Of a stretch of DNA of 8,633 nt, positions 6,578-8,633 are shown piece by piece. The position numbers were made by a program, and so were the translations under genes. Source of the DNA: Prevotella sp. (GTDB taxonomy: Bacteria > Bacteroidota > Bacteroidia > Bacteroidales > Bacteroidaceae); contig JAFRZC010000012.1 of NCBI GenBank assembly GCA_017442765.1, forward strand, positions 1 through 8,633, written 5' to 3'. A model generated the notes under the pieces. The model was not told where the DNA came from, ran no database searches, and saw nothing but the letters and a program-made list of their open reading frames with translations. Numbering within the stretch: position 1 is the stretch's first letter; every line of letters begins with the position of its first letter.

Positions 6578-6931
6578 TTAAAAAAGAATGAAAACAGGTG
6601 GCGCTCGTGGACTATGAAGGGTGGAAAATAAAGATAAATGACCGACAATGCCTGATGGCATGAGCCGCCGCTCAGTCTTGACAAAGACCGCCAGCGCAAA
6701 TGCGACGGCAAAGAGGAATGGTATGCCAGAAAACTGACACAACACACAGTTATCTATCGAGAACGAGGCTGTGGAGAAATGGCTGTCGTGACGAACATGA
6801 TGAATACAGTCCGCGCAAGCCCCGGCACCTTCCATGTCGTGGTGAACATGGAAGCCCTGTATCAACATCATCGACAGAAATACTGCCAGAAGGATACGCG
6901 ATGCCGTTTGCCGCTGTTGCTCTCTGATCAT
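6578..6931 (-). CDS. Small His/Cys-rich membrane-anchored protein, putative metal-binding partner of the TonB receptor
   Basis: The 117-residue product begins at ATG 6931, 7 bp after the GSCFA stop. A TTG at 6955 would extend it by 8 residues but overlap that gene, so the ATG is preferred. A hydrophobic N-terminal segment (about 12-25) acts as signal or anchor. It is followed by metal-ligand motifs: HVHH (28-31), CADC (39-42), HHVRHDSH (44-51) and CVLC (62-65). A second hydrophobic segment (about 71-85) and a basic tail with PPVFILF follow. Small proteins of this type (histidine cluster, two CxxC pairs, two membrane segments) are found beside metal-related TonB receptors in Bacteroidota; the layout resembles DUF6769 or DUF2946 families, but this is from memory. 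A role in binding or sensing metal at the inner membrane is inferred from the residues and from the receptor 44 bp downstream. It shows no enzyme motif. Confidence 0.7.
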   Translation of the reverse strand: MIREQQRQTASRILLAVFLSMMLIQGFHVHHDMEGAGACADCIHHVRHDSHFSTASFSIDNCVLCQFSGIPFLFAVAFALAVFVKTERRLMPSGIVGHLSLFSTLHSPRAPPVFILF

Positions 6932-6938
6932 GCAAGTC

Positions 6939-7742
6939 TTAAAACTCCACTGCAAAATTAGGATATTTCCTTGAAAGTTCCTCTATTCTTAACTTTATTT
7001 TAGAAATAAACTGCCGATACTCCTCACTTTCCGCATTGAACGGACGATGCGCCAGCGCGGCTTTCAACGGTGCCCACTTCTTCAGGAACGTTTTTGTCGC
7101 ATCGGAGAAACAGGCATCGGCAAACCGCTCATAGATATAATCGACCGCCTGCTCCGACGGGTGCAACATGTCGGGCTTATAGAATCGGTAGTCGCGAAGC
7201 TCGTCGCTCACTATCTCATAGGCGGGGAAATAATAAGCGCCAGAAGCCCTGAGCACCTTCTCCGTGGCCAGCAGCAGTGTGGCCTTCGACAGCTGGCTGC
7301 CGTGATAGCCATACTTGCGATAACGGATGGGGCTGACCGTAAGGATAATCTTCACATGAGGGTTATGACTCCGAAGCAGGCTGACAGCCTTTTCGAGATT
7401 GTCGGCACATTCGTCCACGCTCAGCTCACGCTCCTCGAAAAGCTGCTGCGGACGTTTCTCACAGTTATCTACAATCTCGCCCGTCTCTCTCAAGATATAC
7501 ACATGATTGGTGCCGAGGGTCAGGACGGCAGTATCGAAAGGCTCGTCAAGTCGTTCCACCGTATGCAGGATGCTCGCCGGATTATACATCACGCCAAAGG
7601 GATTCGCCGCCACCCGAAACGCATTATCGGAGAAGCGACGGCTCATCTCGTCGGCAAAACACGACCCGACAAACAGCATCCGCTCGCAAGGCTCAATCAC
7701 GAACGGTGGTTGTCCGATATCTATTTTTGTCCTGAATTCCAT
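6939..7742 (-). CDS. GSCFA-family SGNH-like hydrolase, shortened form
   Basis: The 267-residue protein contains the family's namesake motif GSCFA at 26-30, in LFVGSCFADEMSRRF. Further family motifs are NPFGVMYNP (47-55), LTLGTNHVYILRETGEIV (74-91), LTVSPIRYRKYGYHGSQLSKATLL (about 134-157) and DMLHPSEQAVDYI (191-203), whose D..H resembles the catalytic pair of SGNH/GDSL esterases. The serine of GSCFA would be the nucleophile. GSCFA proteins in Bacteroidota are usually about 320 residues (from memory). Here NPASILHTVERL is joined almost directly to FDTAVLTLGT, with some 40 to 50 residues missing. The usual NCHK reads NCEK (93-96). No signal peptide is seen. ATG 7742 lies inside the 3' end of the YfhO-like gene (22-bp overlap), so translation is probably coupled. 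The substrate is unknown; the family is generally proposed to act on acylated glycans or lipids. Confidence 0.85.
   Translation of the reverse strand: MEFRTKIDIGQPPFVIEPCERMLFVGSCFADEMSRRFSDNAFRVAANPFGVMYNPASILHTVERLDEPFDTAVLTLGTNHVYILRETGEIVDNCEKRPQQLFEERELSVDECADNLEKAVSLLRSHNPHVKIILTVSPIRYRKYGYHGSQLSKATLLLATEKVLRASGAYYFPAYEIVSDELRDYRFYKPDMLHPSEQAVDYIYERFADACFSDATKTFLKKWAPLKAALAHRPFNAESEEYRQFISKIKLRIEELSRKYPNFAVEF
6953..6960 (-). promoter_or_regulatory. Possible internal -7 promoter box for the His/Cys protein and receptor genes
   Basis: On the - strand TAATTTTG matches the Bacteroidota -7 consensus exactly and lies 21 bp before the ATG at 6931. It overlaps the last codons of the GSCFA gene (Asn-Phe-Ala). 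No good TTTG is present at the -33 spacing, so it may be chance. If real, the metal-uptake pair would be transcribed separately from the YfhO and GSCFA genes. Confidence 0.3.
6994..7010. promoter_or_regulatory. AT-rich 7-3-7 inverted repeat inside the GSCFA gene, possible operator
   Basis: TTTATTT (6994-7000) and AAATAAA (7004-7010) form a perfect inverted repeat around TAG. It lies 33 bp upstream of the possible -7 box at 6953-6960. The same geometry is seen at the GH31 promoter (repeat ending at 560, box starting at 593). It also encodes the ordinary FISKIK stretch, so a purely coding origin is quite possible. Binding by a metal regulator is only a guess. Confidence 0.2.
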
Positions 7743-8633
7743 CCTTTCTTTCTTCCAACGACGATGCCGCCCACGACGGCCAGCAGGAGCACGGCGTATG
7801 ATATGTAGGCCACGGTCTCGGTCTTGCGTACGGATGCCGGCTTAAACGTCAGCACCACTTCGTGCTTGCCCTTCGGCAGCCGAAGCGCACGTAGCACATA
7901 GTCAACCCTTCCGAGCTCGGCAGGCTGGCCGTCGATGGTCGCCGTCCAGCCGGGATAATAGATTTCGGAGAACACCACGACCCCGCCTTTGTCGCTCTCG
8001 ACCTCATAGGTCAGCTCGTTGGGCTCATAGGTTTTCAGGGTGACCTGCGCTGAATCGCCCGCGTCGGCAGCCATACCGAGCACATCGCGGAATCTTTGGT
8101 CGGCCACGGCCTCGTCGCGCAAATTGATCTGCGAGAGAGCATCGAGCTCCTCGTTGGCATTACCGACATAGCGCAGCCGGTCAACAAACCAGGCATTGCC
8201 ACAGGCATACGGGTTTTGTATGGGTACGGTCTGCCCGCCCTGCAACGGCATGATGAGGTATTTGGCATTGAGCATGTTAAGCACAGGCCAGATGCTGTCG
8301 CCTGCCACCTGCGTCATGTCGCCCTGCGCCTCGGCGATGGCCGACATCATGCGCTGCATCTCGGGAGCGATATGGGCATCGATGAGCTCCTGATAACGGC
8401 GCAGCTTGGCGGCATGGTAACCGCCGATGGACTTATGGTAGAACGATGTCTCGTTCTCGTTGAAGGTATTTCCCGCCAGATTAAGCACACGGTAGTCGAG
8501 GCTCTTGTCTTTCAGTATCTGCTCGTCAGTGGCGGTCTTCTGCTGCGGCAGTTCGCGCACGCTCTTCTCCACGAACATCGAGTCGTTCAGATAGCGTTTG
8601 TTCACCATCCACATATCTACCAGACAGAGTACA
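7721..8633 (-). CDS. YfhO-family membrane protein, C-terminal fragment
   Basis: The frame is open to the window edge and ends at TAG 7721, giving about 303 visible residues; the N-terminal membrane part is missing. The fragment begins VLCLVDMWMVNKRYLND, typical of the sequence just after the membrane helices in Bacteroidota YfhO proteins. A large soluble region follows with YRVLNL, FNENETSFYHKSIGGYH, LNMLNAKYLIMP and FSEIYYPGWTATIDG (about 20-265). It ends with one predicted membrane helix (about 280-298) and a basic tail, GRKKGWNSGQK. The ATG at 8614 is internal. Full YfhO proteins are about 800 residues or more with many membrane helices; in Firmicutes they are linked to lipoteichoic acid or lipid-linked sugar modification. 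Their role in Bacteroidota is uncertain. The pairing with a GSCFA gene suggests envelope glycan work, by inference only. Confidence 0.9.
   Translation of the reverse strand, partial: VLCLVDMWMVNKRYLNDSMFVEKSVRELPQQKTATDEQILKDKSLDYRVLNLAGNTFNENETSFYHKSIGGYHAAKLRRYQELIDAHIAPEMQRMMSAIAEAQGDMTQVAGDSIWPVLNMLNAKYLIMPLQGGQTVPIQNPYACGNAWFVDRLRYVGNANEELDALSQINLRDEAVADQRFRDVLGMAADAGDSAQVTLKTYEPNELTYEVESDKGGVVVFSEIYYPGWTATIDGQPAELGRVDYVLRALRLPKGKHEVVLTFKPASVRKTETVAYISYAVLLLAVVGGIVVGRKKGWNSGQK

Noticed and set aside
7047..7808. 253-aa + strand open frame opposite the GSCFA gene
   Set aside because: It is the antisense shadow of a recognised family and spans the YfhO/GSCFA overlap.

Overview
The window looks like chromosomal DNA of a Bacteroidota member, most likely a Prevotella-type organism (Prevotellaceae). 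The reasons are GC-rich genes with AT-rich gaps, starts without Shine-Dalgarno sequences, a Bacteroidota-type promoter (TAnnTTTG -7 box), a DUF6377-type regulator, a SusE/SusF-type glycan-binding protein, and C-terminal tails resembling type IX secretion (T9SS) sorting domains. No RNA gene, CRISPR array, transposase or phage gene was seen.

The left half (1-4218) is read on the + strand and looks like the end of a polysaccharide utilisation locus. It starts with the 3' end of a DUF6377-like regulator with a C-terminal helix-turn-helix. A 221-bp regulatory gap follows, holding a GC-rich repeat, an inverted repeat and a promoter. Next are a secreted GH31 alpha-glycosidase (846 aa) and, 43 bp later, a 333-aa secreted protein with two SusE/F-like beta-sandwich domains. 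Both secreted proteins end in a T9SS-like tail. The binding protein has no lipobox cysteine, unlike classical SusE/SusF. A GC-rich palindromic repeat related to the one in the gap lies in frame inside its gene, exactly in the linker before the tail.

A compact mosaic of nested palindromes (about 4247-4337) separates the two halves and sits between convergent genes, where it probably terminates transcription from both sides.

The right half (4356-8633) is read on the - strand. In transcription order it holds the C-terminal part of a YfhO-family membrane protein, a short GSCFA-family SGNH-like hydrolase overlapping it by 22 bp, a 117-aa His/Cys-rich membrane-anchored protein, and a TonB-dependent receptor with a histidine-rich loop. 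The last two look like a metal-acquisition pair (zinc is the best guess, by analogy with ZnuD). They may have their own promoter at the end of the GSCFA gene. The receptor gene carries a run of 7-bp repeats that could shift its frame.

The genes belong to known families. The most unusual points are the two GC-rich repeats (one recruited into a protein linker), the heptamer tract in the receptor gene, the lipobox-less SusE/F-like protein with a T9SS-like tail, and the His/Cys protein-receptor pair. No complete new system can be claimed from sequence alone.
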